A stretch of 64,000 bases of DNA, from assembly GCF_001552735.1 (NCBI RefSeq), contig NZ_BCRT01000011.1, positions 88,744-152,743 of the forward strand. Reading direction: 5' to 3'. The translations under genes and the position numbers were made by a program. Below the pieces are notes generated by a model. That model saw only the letters and a list, made by a program, of their open reading frames with translations. It had not been told where the DNA came from and did no database searches. Position 1 is the first letter of the stretch, and each line of letters opens with the position of its first letter. The DNA comes from Sanguibacter suarezii NBRC 16159. Lineage in GTDB: Bacteria > Actinomycetota > Actinomycetes > Actinomycetales > Cellulomonadaceae. Below, piece after piece: positions 44,983 to 53,400 of the stretch.

Positions 44983-46197
44983 TCAGCGGACCGCCCGGCC
45001 ACCCTGGAAGACACTGACCACCACGTCCGGACGGGCAAAGATGCTCGTGTCGCTCGGGTCGGCCCCCAGCAGCACCGCGTCGAAGACCTCACCAACCTCG
45101 AGCAGCCCCGATCCCGTCCCGAGCAGCCGGGCTCCGTTGCGGGTCGCTGCGAGCAGCGCCTCCCGCGGCCCCAGCCCGGCGCGAGCCAGGTGGTCGATCT
45201 CGACGAGGTTGCGTCCGTGCTGCGCGCTCGTGCCGAAGTCGCTGCCGAGCGCGACCGCCATCCCTGCCTCGTGGGCGGTCCGCACGGCCGCCGGGTGAGC
45301 GGCGACCACGCGGGCCGCGCGCTCCCCCGCCGCCGGCGGCAGCTCGCCCCGCTCGGCCATCTGCGCCACCTCGGCGTAGATGGCCAGGGTGGGGACGAGC
45401 ACCGTGCCGCGCGCTGCGCCGGCGGCGGCCTGCTCGGTGGTGAGGAAGATCCCGTGCTCGATGGATGCGGCGCCCGCCTCGATCGCGTCGGTGATCGCCG
45501 GTCCGCCCCAGGCGTGGACCATGACCCGGACGCCACGGCGGCGTGCCTCGTCCACGGCCGCGACGATCTGGTCCCGGGTGAACGCTGACTCCAGCTCGCT
45601 GCCCGCGGGTGCCATGACGCCCCCGGTGGCCATGAGCTTGATCCAGTCAGCACCGCGGCCAGCGAGGTCGCTGACCCGCCGGCGCAGGTCATCAGCATCT
45701 TCCCCCGGCTCGGCGGTGAGGATCTCGACGGCGACGGTCAGCCGCGGCCCGGCGAGCACACCGTCCGCGACCTCGTCCCGCAGCCGGGCCTCGGCTCCCC
45801 CGGCGTCGCGGGCGCGGGTCACCCCGGCAGCCACCGTCGCTGCCAGCCCCGGAGCCACCTGTGCCCGACGCCGCGCCCAGGCAGCCTCCTGGGCCGCCAC
45901 CGGTGCGCCTGGGCCGTCCGCGTCGTCGTGGCCGTGCGCGTCGTCGTCGTGCAGGAAGGTGGTCCACCCCAGGTGCGTGTGACAGTCGACGACGCCGGGG
46001 ATCATCCACATGTCTTGCGCCTCCACGATGACCGGTCCGCCGGGCCGGGTCTCACCGTGGGTCGTGTCGTGGCCGCGGTCCACCCGGGTGATCCGCCCAC
46101 CGGTGACCTCGATGCGGGCCGGGGAGAACGCCCCCTCGCTCGTCATGACCTGGGCACCGCGGACGACGAGGTCCGCCGCCGCGGGGAGAGTGCTCAT
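44983..46197 (-). CDS. Amidohydrolase family protein (imidazolonepropionase/prolidase-like)
   Basis: A 404-residue metal-dependent hydrolase. Motifs: GVVDCHTHLGWTTF (first metal pair), WIKLMATGGVMAP (bridging lysine), RVMVHAWGG, ASIEHGIFL and VALGSDFGTS. Members hydrolyse peptide or ring amide bonds, for example Xaa-Pro or Xaa-Arg dipeptides. A -10-like TAGTCT ends 8 bases before the ATG at 46197. It lies upstream of the peptide-type importer on the same strand, so it may split the imported compound. It is divergent from the Ugp-like operon. Confidence 0.87.
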   Translation of the reverse strand: MSTLPAAADLVVRGAQVMTSEGAFSPARIEVTGGRITRVDRGHDTTHGETRPGGPVIVEAQDMWMIPGVVDCHTHLGWTTFLHDDDAHGHDDADGPGAPVAAQEAAWARRRAQVAPGLAATVAAGVTRARDAGGAEARLRDEVADGVLAGPRLTVAVEILTAEPGEDADDLRRRVSDLAGRGADWIKLMATGGVMAPAGSELESAFTRDQIVAAVDEARRRGVRVMVHAWGGPAITDAIEAGAASIEHGIFLTTEQAAAGAARGTVLVPTLAIYAEVAQMAERGELPPAAGERAARVVAAHPAAVRTAHEAGMAVALGSDFGTSAQHGRNLVEIDHLARAGLGPREALLAATRNGARLLGTGSGLLEVGEVFDAVLLGADPSDTSIFARPDVVVSVFQGGRAVR

Positions 46198-46426
46198 GGT
46201 CGGGGAGACTACCAGCGCCGATCCCGCCGCAGCGCAAACGCCCGGGGGCCTTCCGGCAACGTCCCGCAGACGCGCAGACGACCGCCCGGCGACGCCCAGA
46301 CGGCGCACAGGCACCGGCGGTGAACACCCCAGGAACAGTCGTCGAACGCTGCCCGAAACACCCGGTCATGGCCCCGGGACGTCCATATGGTTGCCGCGTT
46401 GACCCGCTCACGACTGGAGTCCCCAG

Positions 46427-47428
46427 ATGACCACCGCGGCCACGGACGTGCTCGCCCGGCCTCCCCGCCCGTCCTCCACCCCCGGGTCCCCCGGCTCCCC
46501 CGCCACCTCGCCGCCTGCGTCACCGTCGCTGCCGGCTCCGCGGCGTCGGCGGTCCCGCCCCCGGTGGAGGACCTACCTCACCTTCCTCCTGCTCGCCGGC
46601 CCCAACGTCGCCCTGCTCGTCGTCTTCGTCTACAAGCCCCTGCTGCAGAGCTTCCAGTACTCGACCCTGCAGTGGAACATCGGCTCTCCCAGCGCCCGGC
46701 CTGTCGGGCTGGGCAACTACGTCGACTGGTTCACCGACCCGCGCACCCCCCAGGTGCTCACCACGACGGCGATCTTCACCGTGGCCACGGTCGGCGGCTC
46801 CCTGCTCATCGGCCTCGGCCTGGCGCTGCTGCTCAACCGCAGGCTCGCCGGACGCGGGGCAGCCCGCACGATCGTCTTCGCCCCGTACGTGCTGTCCGGC
46901 ATCGCCGTCGGCATCCTCTGGCTGTTCATCTTCGACCCGCGCTACGGCCTCGTGTCCACCGTGCTGGGATGGCTGGGGCTCAGCTCACCGGACTGGTACA
47001 ACGACTCGCCCTGGGCGCTGGCCATGATCATCGTCGTCTACCTGTGGAAGAACGTCGGCTACGTCGCGCTCATCTACCTCGCCGGGCTGCAGGCCGTCCC
47101 GCAGGAGCTGCGCGACGCCGCGGCCCTGGACGGGGCCGGGCCGGGCCGCACGCTGCGCTCGGTGGTCCTCCCGCTCCTCGGCCCCACGACCTTCTTCCTG
47201 TCGGTGACCTCTCTGCTCAGCTCGCTGCAGTCCTTCGACATCATCCACGCGATGACCCAGGGCGGACCGCTCGCCGGCACCACCACCCTCATGTACCAGA
47301 TCTACCAGGAGAGCTTCGTCTCCGGCCGCGCGGGGTATGCCTCGGCCGTCGCCACGCTCCTCTTCGTCATCTTGGCTGTCATCACGGTCGCCCACCTCAA
47401 GCTCGTGGAACGGAAGGTGCACTACTGA
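46427..47428 (+). CDS. Carbohydrate ABC transporter permease (UgpA-like)
   Basis: A 333-residue membrane protein with six helices of the MalF/UgpA family; the ATPase-contact loop is VPQELRDAAALDGAGPGRTL. The first 45 residues are Pro/Ser/Arg-rich. GGAG lies 9 bases before the ATG. It heads a four-gene unit: two permeases, a lipoprotein and a phosphodiesterase. No ATPase gene is present, so a shared MsmK/UgpC-type ATPase from elsewhere is expected. Confidence 0.9.
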   Translation: MTTAATDVLARPPRPSSTPGSPGSPATSPPASPSLPAPRRRRSRPRWRTYLTFLLLAGPNVALLVVFVYKPLLQSFQYSTLQWNIGSPSARPVGLGNYVDWFTDPRTPQVLTTTAIFTVATVGGSLLIGLGLALLLNRRLAGRGAARTIVFAPYVLSGIAVGILWLFIFDPRYGLVSTVLGWLGLSSPDWYNDSPWALAMIIVVYLWKNVGYVALIYLAGLQAVPQELRDAAALDGAGPGRTLRSVVLPLLGPTTFFLSVTSLLSSLQSFDIIHAMTQGGPLAGTTTLMYQIYQESFVSGRAGYASAVATLLFVILAVITVAHLKLVERKVHY

Positions 47429-48354
47429 TGAGCCTCGACCTCTCCACCGACCACCCAGCCGGACTCGCCACTGCGTCCGCACCCGCCACGCCCACCGCAC
47501 CCGCGCAACCCACCGACAGGTGGGCAGCCCGGCGACGGCTCGGAGCGGACGCGGCGTCCTACCTGACGATGATCGCCGCGGTGGCGGTCATGTCCGTCCC
47601 GCTGCTGTGGATGCTCGTGGCCAGCTTCAAGCAGCCCAGCGAGCTGTACTCCCTGCCCCTGCAGTGGCTCCCGGCCAGCGCCGACCCGGCCAACTACGCC
47701 CAGGTCGCGACCACCCTGCCGATCGGGCGGCTCTTCCTCAACAGCCTCGGTCTCACCGTCGTCGGCGCCGGGCTGAAGATGCTGCTCGGGCTGTGCTGCG
47801 CCTACGCCCTCGTCTTCGTGGAGTTCCCTGCCAAGAAGGCGATCTTCACGCTGGTGATCTTCGCTCTGCTCATCCCGGCCCAGATCACGATCATCCCGAA
47901 CTACACCCTCGTGGCCTCCCTGGGCTGGCTCAACACCTACCAGGGGATCCTCGTGCCCGGGCTGGCCAGCGCCTTCGGCACCTTCTTGTTCCGCCAGCAC
48001 TTCCTCACCCTGCCGGCGTCCATCCTCGAGGCGGCCCAGCTCGACGGGGCCGGGCACTGGCGGCGGCTGTGGGGCTTCGTCGTGCCCATGTCCCTGCCGA
48101 CCATCGCCGCCGTCGGGCTCGTCTCCATGGTCGCGGAGTGGAACGACTACCTGTGGCCCTTCCTCGTCATCGACGACGCCGAGCTCATGACGCTGCCGCT
48201 GGGCCTGACCCTGCTGCAGAACGTCGACGGGATGACCAACTGGGGCGTGCTCATGGCCGCCACGGTCCTGGTCACCGCACCGATCCTGGCGGTCTTCCTC
48301 ATCCTGCAGCGCCGCCTCGTGGCCGGCCTCACCGCGGGTGCCGTCACCGGCTGA
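47428..48354 (+). CDS. Carbohydrate ABC transporter permease (UgpE-like)
   Basis: A 308-residue MalG/UgpE-type permease; the conserved loop is LPASILEAAQLDGAGHWRRL. The ATG overlaps the previous stop by 1 base (TGATG), which fixes the start. Forms the membrane channel with the UgpA-like partner. Confidence 0.92.
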   Translation: MSLDLSTDHPAGLATASAPATPTAPAQPTDRWAARRRLGADAASYLTMIAAVAVMSVPLLWMLVASFKQPSELYSLPLQWLPASADPANYAQVATTLPIGRLFLNSLGLTVVGAGLKMLLGLCCAYALVFVEFPAKKAIFTLVIFALLIPAQITIIPNYTLVASLGWLNTYQGILVPGLASAFGTFLFRQHFLTLPASILEAAQLDGAGHWRRLWGFVVPMSLPTIAAVGLVSMVAEWNDYLWPFLVIDDAELMTLPLGLTLLQNVDGMTNWGVLMAATVLVTAPILAVFLILQRRLVAGLTAGAVTG

Positions 48355-48443
48355 CGATCCCGCTCCACCGGCTCTCCCGCCCTTCCTGTCCTCCTGCCTA
48401 GCTCACCTCCCACCAGCACCACCACACCCAAGGAGCACCTCTC

Positions 48444-49826
48444 GTGCCTGCATCCCCCACCCCGTCCTCGTCCGCCGGCGCGTGGCAGCCCTCGCGCCGC
48501 AGCGTCCTGCAGCTCAGCGGCCTCGGAGCCCTGGGCCTGACCCTCGCCGCGTGCAGCGGCCCCTCCGTCACGCAGGACACCGCCCGCGCGGACTCCACCA
48601 CCACGACGGACTGGTCCACCATCACCCCGGCGAGCGAGATCACCTGGTGGTCCAACCACCCCGGTGCCTCCAAGGCGATCGAGGAGGAGCTCATCGCGCG
48701 CTTCACCGCCGTCCACCCGGAGATCTCGGTCAAGCTCGTCACTGCGGGCGCCAACTACGACGAGGTCGCCCAGCGCTTCCAGGCCGCGTCCTCCACCTCG
48801 TCCCTGCCCGACCTCGTCATCTCGAGCGACGTGTGGTGGTTCCGGTACTTCCTCAACGGCCAGATCATGGCCCTCGACGACGTCTTCACCCACCTCGGGG
48901 TGGACACCTCCGACTTCAACTCCACGCTGTACTCCGACTACGAGTTCGACTCCCTGCACTGGGCGGCTCCCTACGCCCGGTCCACCCCGCTCTTCTACTA
49001 CAACCGTGACCTGTGGGCCGCCGCGGGGCTGCCCGACCGCGGCCCCCAGACGTGGGCCGAGCTGGGCGAGTGGGCACCCCGCCTCGCCGCTGTGCTCCCG
49101 GCCGACGGCGCGCCGCTCGGCCTGGACACCGGCACGAGCTGGGCCGGGTGGTGGATGGAGAACATCATCTGGGGCCACGGCGGCGCCTACTCCGACGACT
49201 GGACCGTCACCCTGGACACCCCCGAGGCCGAGGCGGCCGGCGAGCTCGTGCGCGCCATGTTCAACGACACGTCGGTCGCCGGGCTGTCCGCAGACACCAG
49301 CGCGGACTTCGCCGCCGGGATCTTCGGGTCCATGGTCGGCTCGACCGGTTCGCTCGCGGGCCTGCTCGAGGCGGCGACCTTCTCCCTCGGCACGAGCTTC
49401 CTCCCCGACGGGCCCGCCGGCTCGGGGGTGCCCACCGGCGGCACCGGTCTGGCCATCCCGGCGTCGCGGACCCCGGAGCAGCAGCTGGCTGCGGCGATGT
49501 TCCTCGCCTTCATCACCGACACCGACAACACCGCCTACTTCTCCCAGAACACCGGGTACGTGCCGGTGCGCACCTCCGCGCAGGAGGGTGAGATCATGAC
49601 GGAGATCTACCAGACCACCCCGCAGTTCCGTACCGCGATCGACCAGCTCGAGACGAAGACCCGCACCCAGGACTGGGTCCGTGTGTTCGTCCCGGGCGGT
49701 GACCAGATCATCACCGAGGGGATCGAGCAGATGGTGCTCCAGAACGTCCCGGCCGCGACCGCCTGGGCCTCGATCACCCCGCGCCTGCAGAAGGCCTTCC
49801 AGGAGAACGTGGAGCCGTACCTGTGA
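48444..49826 (+). CDS. ABC transporter substrate-binding lipoprotein (UgpB-like), Tat type
   Basis: A 460-residue family 1 extracellular binding protein. The signal reads SRRSVLQLSGLGALGL followed by the lipobox LAAC: a twin-arginine motif plus a lipidation cysteine, so export through TatA/TatC is likely. Mature part with sugar-binding motifs (WWSNHPGAS, WAAPYARSTPLFYYNRDLWA). AAGGAG lies 8 bases before the GTG at 48444. Likely ligand glycerol-3-phosphate or a glycerophosphodiester, inferred from the next gene. Confidence 0.92.
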   Translation: MPASPTPSSSAGAWQPSRRSVLQLSGLGALGLTLAACSGPSVTQDTARADSTTTTDWSTITPASEITWWSNHPGASKAIEEELIARFTAVHPEISVKLVTAGANYDEVAQRFQAASSTSSLPDLVISSDVWWFRYFLNGQIMALDDVFTHLGVDTSDFNSTLYSDYEFDSLHWAAPYARSTPLFYYNRDLWAAAGLPDRGPQTWAELGEWAPRLAAVLPADGAPLGLDTGTSWAGWWMENIIWGHGGAYSDDWTVTLDTPEAEAAGELVRAMFNDTSVAGLSADTSADFAAGIFGSMVGSTGSLAGLLEAATFSLGTSFLPDGPAGSGVPTGGTGLAIPASRTPEQQLAAAMFLAFITDTDNTAYFSQNTGYVPVRTSAQEGEIMTEIYQTTPQFRTAIDQLETKTRTQDWVRVFVPGGDQIITEGIEQMVLQNVPAATAWASITPRLQKAFQENVEPYL

Positions 49827-50575
49827 CCCCTGCCTCGACGATCCCGCGGATCATCGCGCACCGCGGCAACTCCAGCGTCGCCCCCCAGAACACCCTCGCC
49901 GCCCTCGAGGCGGCGTGGCGGGCCGGTGCGGACAGCATCGAGATCGATCTCCAGCTCAGCGCTGACGGCGCGGCGGTGGTCATCCACGACGAGACCGTCG
50001 ACGCGACCACCAACGGCTCCGGGGCGGTGGACGACCTCGACCTGGCCGAGCTACGCCGCCTCGATGCGGGCAGCTGGTTCTCCGCTGCCTACGCCGGTCA
50101 GCGGATCCCGACCTTCGCCGAGGCCATCGCCTTCCTCGAGGCCCGGCGCGGCGTGGACCTGCTCCTCGAGCTCAAGGGCGACTGGCCCGTCGACGCCGCA
50201 CGCGGCGTCGTCGACCTCATCCGCACGGCCGGCCTGGACAGCCGGGTGGTCCTGCAGAGCTTCTCCCCGGCCACGGTCGCGGTCCTCGCGGCCGTGGCCC
50301 CCGGGCTGCGCCGGGGCCTGCTCGTCGGGGAGGCGGGCGAGGACCTGCTGGGGCTGTGCACCGAGCTCGGTGTCATGGCCTGCAACCCTCACGGCGAGCT
50401 GCTGCGCGCCCACCCCGGCCTGCTCGCCACGCTGCACGGGGCGGGCCTGCAAGTCATGGTGTGGACGGCCAACGAACCGGAGCAGTGGGCCGCGCTCACC
50501 GCCGCAGGCGTGGACGCGATCATCACCGACCGTCCGGATGCGCTGCGCGGATGGTTGTCAGCCCACTCCACCTGA
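49823..50575 (+). CDS. ugpQ: Glycerophosphodiester phosphodiesterase (UgpQ-like)
   Basis: A 250-residue cytoplasmic GDPD TIM barrel: IIAHRGNSSVAPQNTLAAL (catalytic His-Arg), SIEIDLQLSADG and VVIHDETVD (metal Glu, Asp, second His), LLLELKGDW, VMVWTANEPE. It splits imported glycerophosphodiesters to glycerol-3-phosphate and an alcohol. No signal peptide. GTGA overlap with the binding protein. Confidence 0.93.
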   Translation: MTPASTIPRIIAHRGNSSVAPQNTLAALEAAWRAGADSIEIDLQLSADGAAVVIHDETVDATTNGSGAVDDLDLAELRRLDAGSWFSAAYAGQRIPTFAEAIAFLEARRGVDLLLELKGDWPVDAARGVVDLIRTAGLDSRVVLQSFSPATVAVLAAVAPGLRRGLLVGEAGEDLLGLCTELGVMACNPHGELLRAHPGLLATLHGAGLQVMVWTANEPEQWAALTAAGVDAIITDRPDALRGWLSAHST

Positions 50576-50586
50576 GGCAGCGCGTC

Positions 50587-51402
50587 TCACGCCCGGGAGA
50601 ACTCCGAGGCCCGTGCCACCTGCTCGGGCGTGGGACGCACGCCGGTGTAGAGGGCGAACTGCTCGGCGGCCTGCAGCGCGATGACCTCGGCGCCGGTGAT
50701 GACGGGCCGCCCGGCCGCCTGGGCGGCGCGGATCAGCGGCGTCTGGGACGGGAAGGCGACGACGTCGAACACGACGCGGGCAGCGGAGATCGCAGCGTCG
50801 TCGAAGGCCTGCACCTGCGCCTGGTCCGAGCCGGTCATCCCGATCGGGGTGACGTTGACCAGCAGGTCAGCCGTCGTCGAGCCGGTCTCGCGCTGCCAGG
50901 AGTAGCCAGCCAGGTCCGCGAGCGCCCGTCCGGTGACCTCGTTGCGGGCGACGACGGTGCCGCGGGTGAAGCCGGCGTCGCGCAGGGCGGCGACGACGGC
51001 CTTGGCCATCCCTCCGCTGCCGCGCGCGAGGACGGAGCTCGTGGGGTCGACGTCGTGGGTGGCCAGGAGGGCAGCGACGGCGGAGTAGTCGGTGTTGTAG
51101 GCGGTGAGGACGCCGTCGTCGTTGACGATGGTGTTGACGGAGTCGATCGCCAGGGCGGAGGCGTCCATGTGGTCGACGAGGGCGATGACGTCTTCCTTGT
51201 AGGGCATGGAGACGGAGGCGCCGCGGATTCCCAGGCCGCGGACCCCGGTGAGGGCGTCAGTGATCGAGGTGGGTGCGAAGGCCTTGTAGACGTAGGGCAG
51301 GCCCAGCTCGTCGTAGAGGTAGTTGTGGAAGCGGGTGCCGATGTTGGAGGGACGGGCGGCCAGGGAGATGCACAGGGTCATGTCTTTGTCGAGAATCGGC
51401 AC
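50587..51402 (-). CDS. Shikimate dehydrogenase-family protein (SdhL/HI0607-like)
   Basis: A 271-residue AroE-like NAD(P)-dependent oxidoreductase. The N-terminus (MTLCISLAARPSNIGTRFHN, YDELGLPYVYKAF) matches the shikimate-dehydrogenase-like SdhL subgroup rather than AroE; SMPYKEDVI carries the catalytic lysine and VLARGSGGMAKAV the nucleotide loop. GAGGA lies 7 bases before the GTG at 51402. Substrate may be shikimate or a related acid. Divergent from the polyketide synthase gene, with the palindrome between them. Confidence 0.88.
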   Translation of the reverse strand: MPILDKDMTLCISLAARPSNIGTRFHNYLYDELGLPYVYKAFAPTSITDALTGVRGLGIRGASVSMPYKEDVIALVDHMDASALAIDSVNTIVNDDGVLTAYNTDYSAVAALLATHDVDPTSSVLARGSGGMAKAVVAALRDAGFTRGTVVARNEVTGRALADLAGYSWQRETGSTTADLLVNVTPIGMTGSDQAQVQAFDDAAISAARVVFDVVAFPSQTPLIRAAQAAGRPVITGAEVIALQAAEQFALYTGVRPTPEQVARASEFSRA

Positions 51403-51452
51403 GGCGTGGTCCTCTGGGTCGGGGGGCGGGCTGACCATCGTGCCACGGGGGT

Positions 51453-51491
51453 GTGTGCGCACGGGCAGGCTGCGCACACCGGCGTTACAGT
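51453..51491 (+). promoter_or_regulatory. Palindromic operator and leaderless promoter of the type III PKS operon
   Basis: GTGTGCGCA (51453-51461) and TGCGCACAC (51471-51479) form a perfect 9-bp inverted repeat with a 9-base spacer. A -10 box TACAGT at 51486-51491 ends 5 bases before the ATG at 51497, so the repeat covers the -35 region and a bound protein should block transcription. Confidence 0.65.
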
Positions 51492-51496
51492 GACGA

Positions 51497-52648
51497 ATGG
51501 TCATCAGCATCCGTTCGATCGAGACCGCAGTGCCCGGCGTCGAGGTGAAGCAGGGTGAGGTCCGCGATCTGTTCCTCGCTCAGCCTGGGCGCAGCCGGCT
51601 GGCGCAGCGGCTCATCACCTCTGCCTTCGACTCCTCTGCCATCGACACCCGGCACACGGTGGTCGACGAGCTGTCCGGGTCCCGCGCGGCGGTGCCCCCG
51701 GGGGGCACACCGGTGTTCTACGACGCCGAGGCCGGTCTGGTCCTGGACCCGAGCACGGGGACGCGCAACGCGCTGTACGCCGAGCGGTCCCCCGAGCTCG
51801 TGGTGACGGCCGCGCGGCGGGCGCTGGAGGCTGCGGACGGGATCGAGGCCTCGGACGTCACGCACGTGGTGACCGTCTCGTGCACGGGCTTCTACGCCCC
51901 GGGTCCGGACTTCGCGCTCGTGCGTGACCTGGGGCTCTCCCCCCGGACGCAGCGCTATCACCTGGGGTTCATGGGTTGCTACGCGGCCTTCCCCGCGTTG
52001 CGGGCGGCGCGTGACTTCTGCCGCAGCGACGCCGGTGCGGTGGTGCTCGTGGTGTGCGTGGAGCTGTGCTCGGTGCACCTGCAGGCCAGTGACGACCCGG
52101 ACACCATCGTGGCGTCCTCGGTGTTCTCCGACGGGGCTGCGGCGGCGGTGGTCTCGGGGCGGGAGACGGCCAGCGGCGCGGGTGGCGGCGGCGTCGTGCT
52201 GGACCTGGACGCCTTCGACACGACCCTCACCCCGGTGGGTGAGGGTGACATGGCGTGGACCATCGGTGATCACGGTTTCGAGATGGTGCTGAGCCGGTAT
52301 GTGCCGGCGATCATCGGGGAGCACATTCACGGTGCGCTCGCTCCGTTGCTGGGTGGTGACGCCTCGCTGGTCGGTCAGCCGGCGGCCGCAGTGGACCTGT
52401 GGGCGGTGCATCCGGGGGGTCGGTCGATCCTGGACAAGGTCCAGCACGCCCTGTCTCTGTCCGACGCCCAGCTGGAGCCGTCGCGCAGCACGTTGGCCGA
52501 GCACGGGAACATGTCGAGCGCGACGGTGCTGTTCGTGCTGCAGCGGTTGCTCCGTGCGGGCGCGACGGCACCGCAGCGGGTGTGCGCCATGGCCTTCGGT
52601 CCGGGGCTGACGGTCGAGTCCGCCCTGCTGACCCTGCGTCCGGCATGA
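51497..52648 (+). CDS. Type III polyketide synthase (chalcone/stilbene synthase family)
   Basis: A 383-residue ketosynthase homodimer that extends an acyl-CoA starter with malonyl units and cyclises the chain. Catalytic Cys161 (GFMGCYAAF), His305 (WAVHPGG) and Asn338 (EHGNMSSAT) are all present. First of three overlapping genes: synthase, methyltransferase, FAD monooxygenase. This is the gene order of the srsABC phenolic-lipid genes of Streptomyces, so an alkylresorcinol-type product is likely, although the starter unit cannot be told. Confidence 0.93.
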   Translation: MVISIRSIETAVPGVEVKQGEVRDLFLAQPGRSRLAQRLITSAFDSSAIDTRHTVVDELSGSRAAVPPGGTPVFYDAEAGLVLDPSTGTRNALYAERSPELVVTAARRALEAADGIEASDVTHVVTVSCTGFYAPGPDFALVRDLGLSPRTQRYHLGFMGCYAAFPALRAARDFCRSDAGAVVLVVCVELCSVHLQASDDPDTIVASSVFSDGAAAAVVSGRETASGAGGGGVVLDLDAFDTTLTPVGEGDMAWTIGDHGFEMVLSRYVPAIIGEHIHGALAPLLGGDASLVGQPAAAVDLWAVHPGGRSILDKVQHALSLSDAQLEPSRSTLAEHGNMSSATVLFVLQRLLRAGATAPQRVCAMAFGPGLTVESALLTLRPA

Positions 52649-53400
52649 CGGCTGTGGCGCGAGAGCGGCGCGGGCTGGCCCGCCCGTTGGCTCATCGGGA
52701 GACCCAGGCGCGCGAGCTCATGGACGACCCGGAGTGCAACCTCACGGCTCTCGAACGTACGTACACCCACTTCCGGGTGGTCAACGCTCTGGTGTCCGGG
52801 TGGCGGCGGGTCTACACCGCCCGGATGCGTCCCCTCCTCTCCCCCGACCGGACCACCTCCGTGCTGGACATCGGGTGCGGCGGTGGCGACGTGCCCCGTG
52901 CCTTCGCGCGGTGGGCAGCCCGGGACGGGCTGGCGCTGGAGATCACCGCGATCGACCCTGACCCCCGAGCCGCGGCCTTCACCGCTGCGCAGCCCCCGGT
53001 GCCGGGACTGGCCTTCGAACGCACCACGAGCTCGGAGCTGGTCGACGCCGGGGCTCGCTTCGACATCGTGACCTCCAACCATCTCCTCCATCACCTGGAA
53101 CCGGGCGAGCGGGACGCCCTGCTCGCCGACAGCCAGGTCCTGGCGCGGACCGTGGCGGTGCACAACGACATCGCCCGCAGCGCGGTGGCCTACGGCGCCT
53201 ACCACCTGGGGACCTTGCCCTGGCTGCGCAGGACCGACGACGCGACGTTCATCCACGACGACGGCCTGCTCTCCATCCGGCGCAGCTATCGCCCGGGCGA
53301 GCTGGCAGCGGTGGTCCCACCCGGCTGGCGCGTGGAGCGTCAGTTCCCCTACCGGTTGCTGCTCGTGCACGAGGGCAGGACGGGAGGCGCACATGCGTGA
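52645..53400 (+). CDS. Class I SAM-dependent methyltransferase
   Basis: A 251-residue methyltransferase. Motif I VLDIGCGGGDVPRAF binds SAM; ITAIDPDPRAA is the acidic loop. The ATGA overlap with the synthase stop fixes the start. It probably O- or C-methylates the resorcinol product. Confidence 0.9.
   Translation: MTAVARERRGLARPLAHRETQARELMDDPECNLTALERTYTHFRVVNALVSGWRRVYTARMRPLLSPDRTTSVLDIGCGGGDVPRAFARWAARDGLALEITAIDPDPRAAAFTAAQPPVPGLAFERTTSSELVDAGARFDIVTSNHLLHHLEPGERDALLADSQVLARTVAVHNDIARSAVAYGAYHLGTLPWLRRTDDATFIHDDGLLSIRRSYRPGELAAVVPPGWRVERQFPYRLLLVHEGRTGGAHA

Noticed and set aside
46300..46345. PHO box (GTTCACC repeats) before the Ugp-like operon
   Set aside because: Only one convincing half-site (GGTGAACACC) was seen, in reverse orientation; the second repeat is poor.
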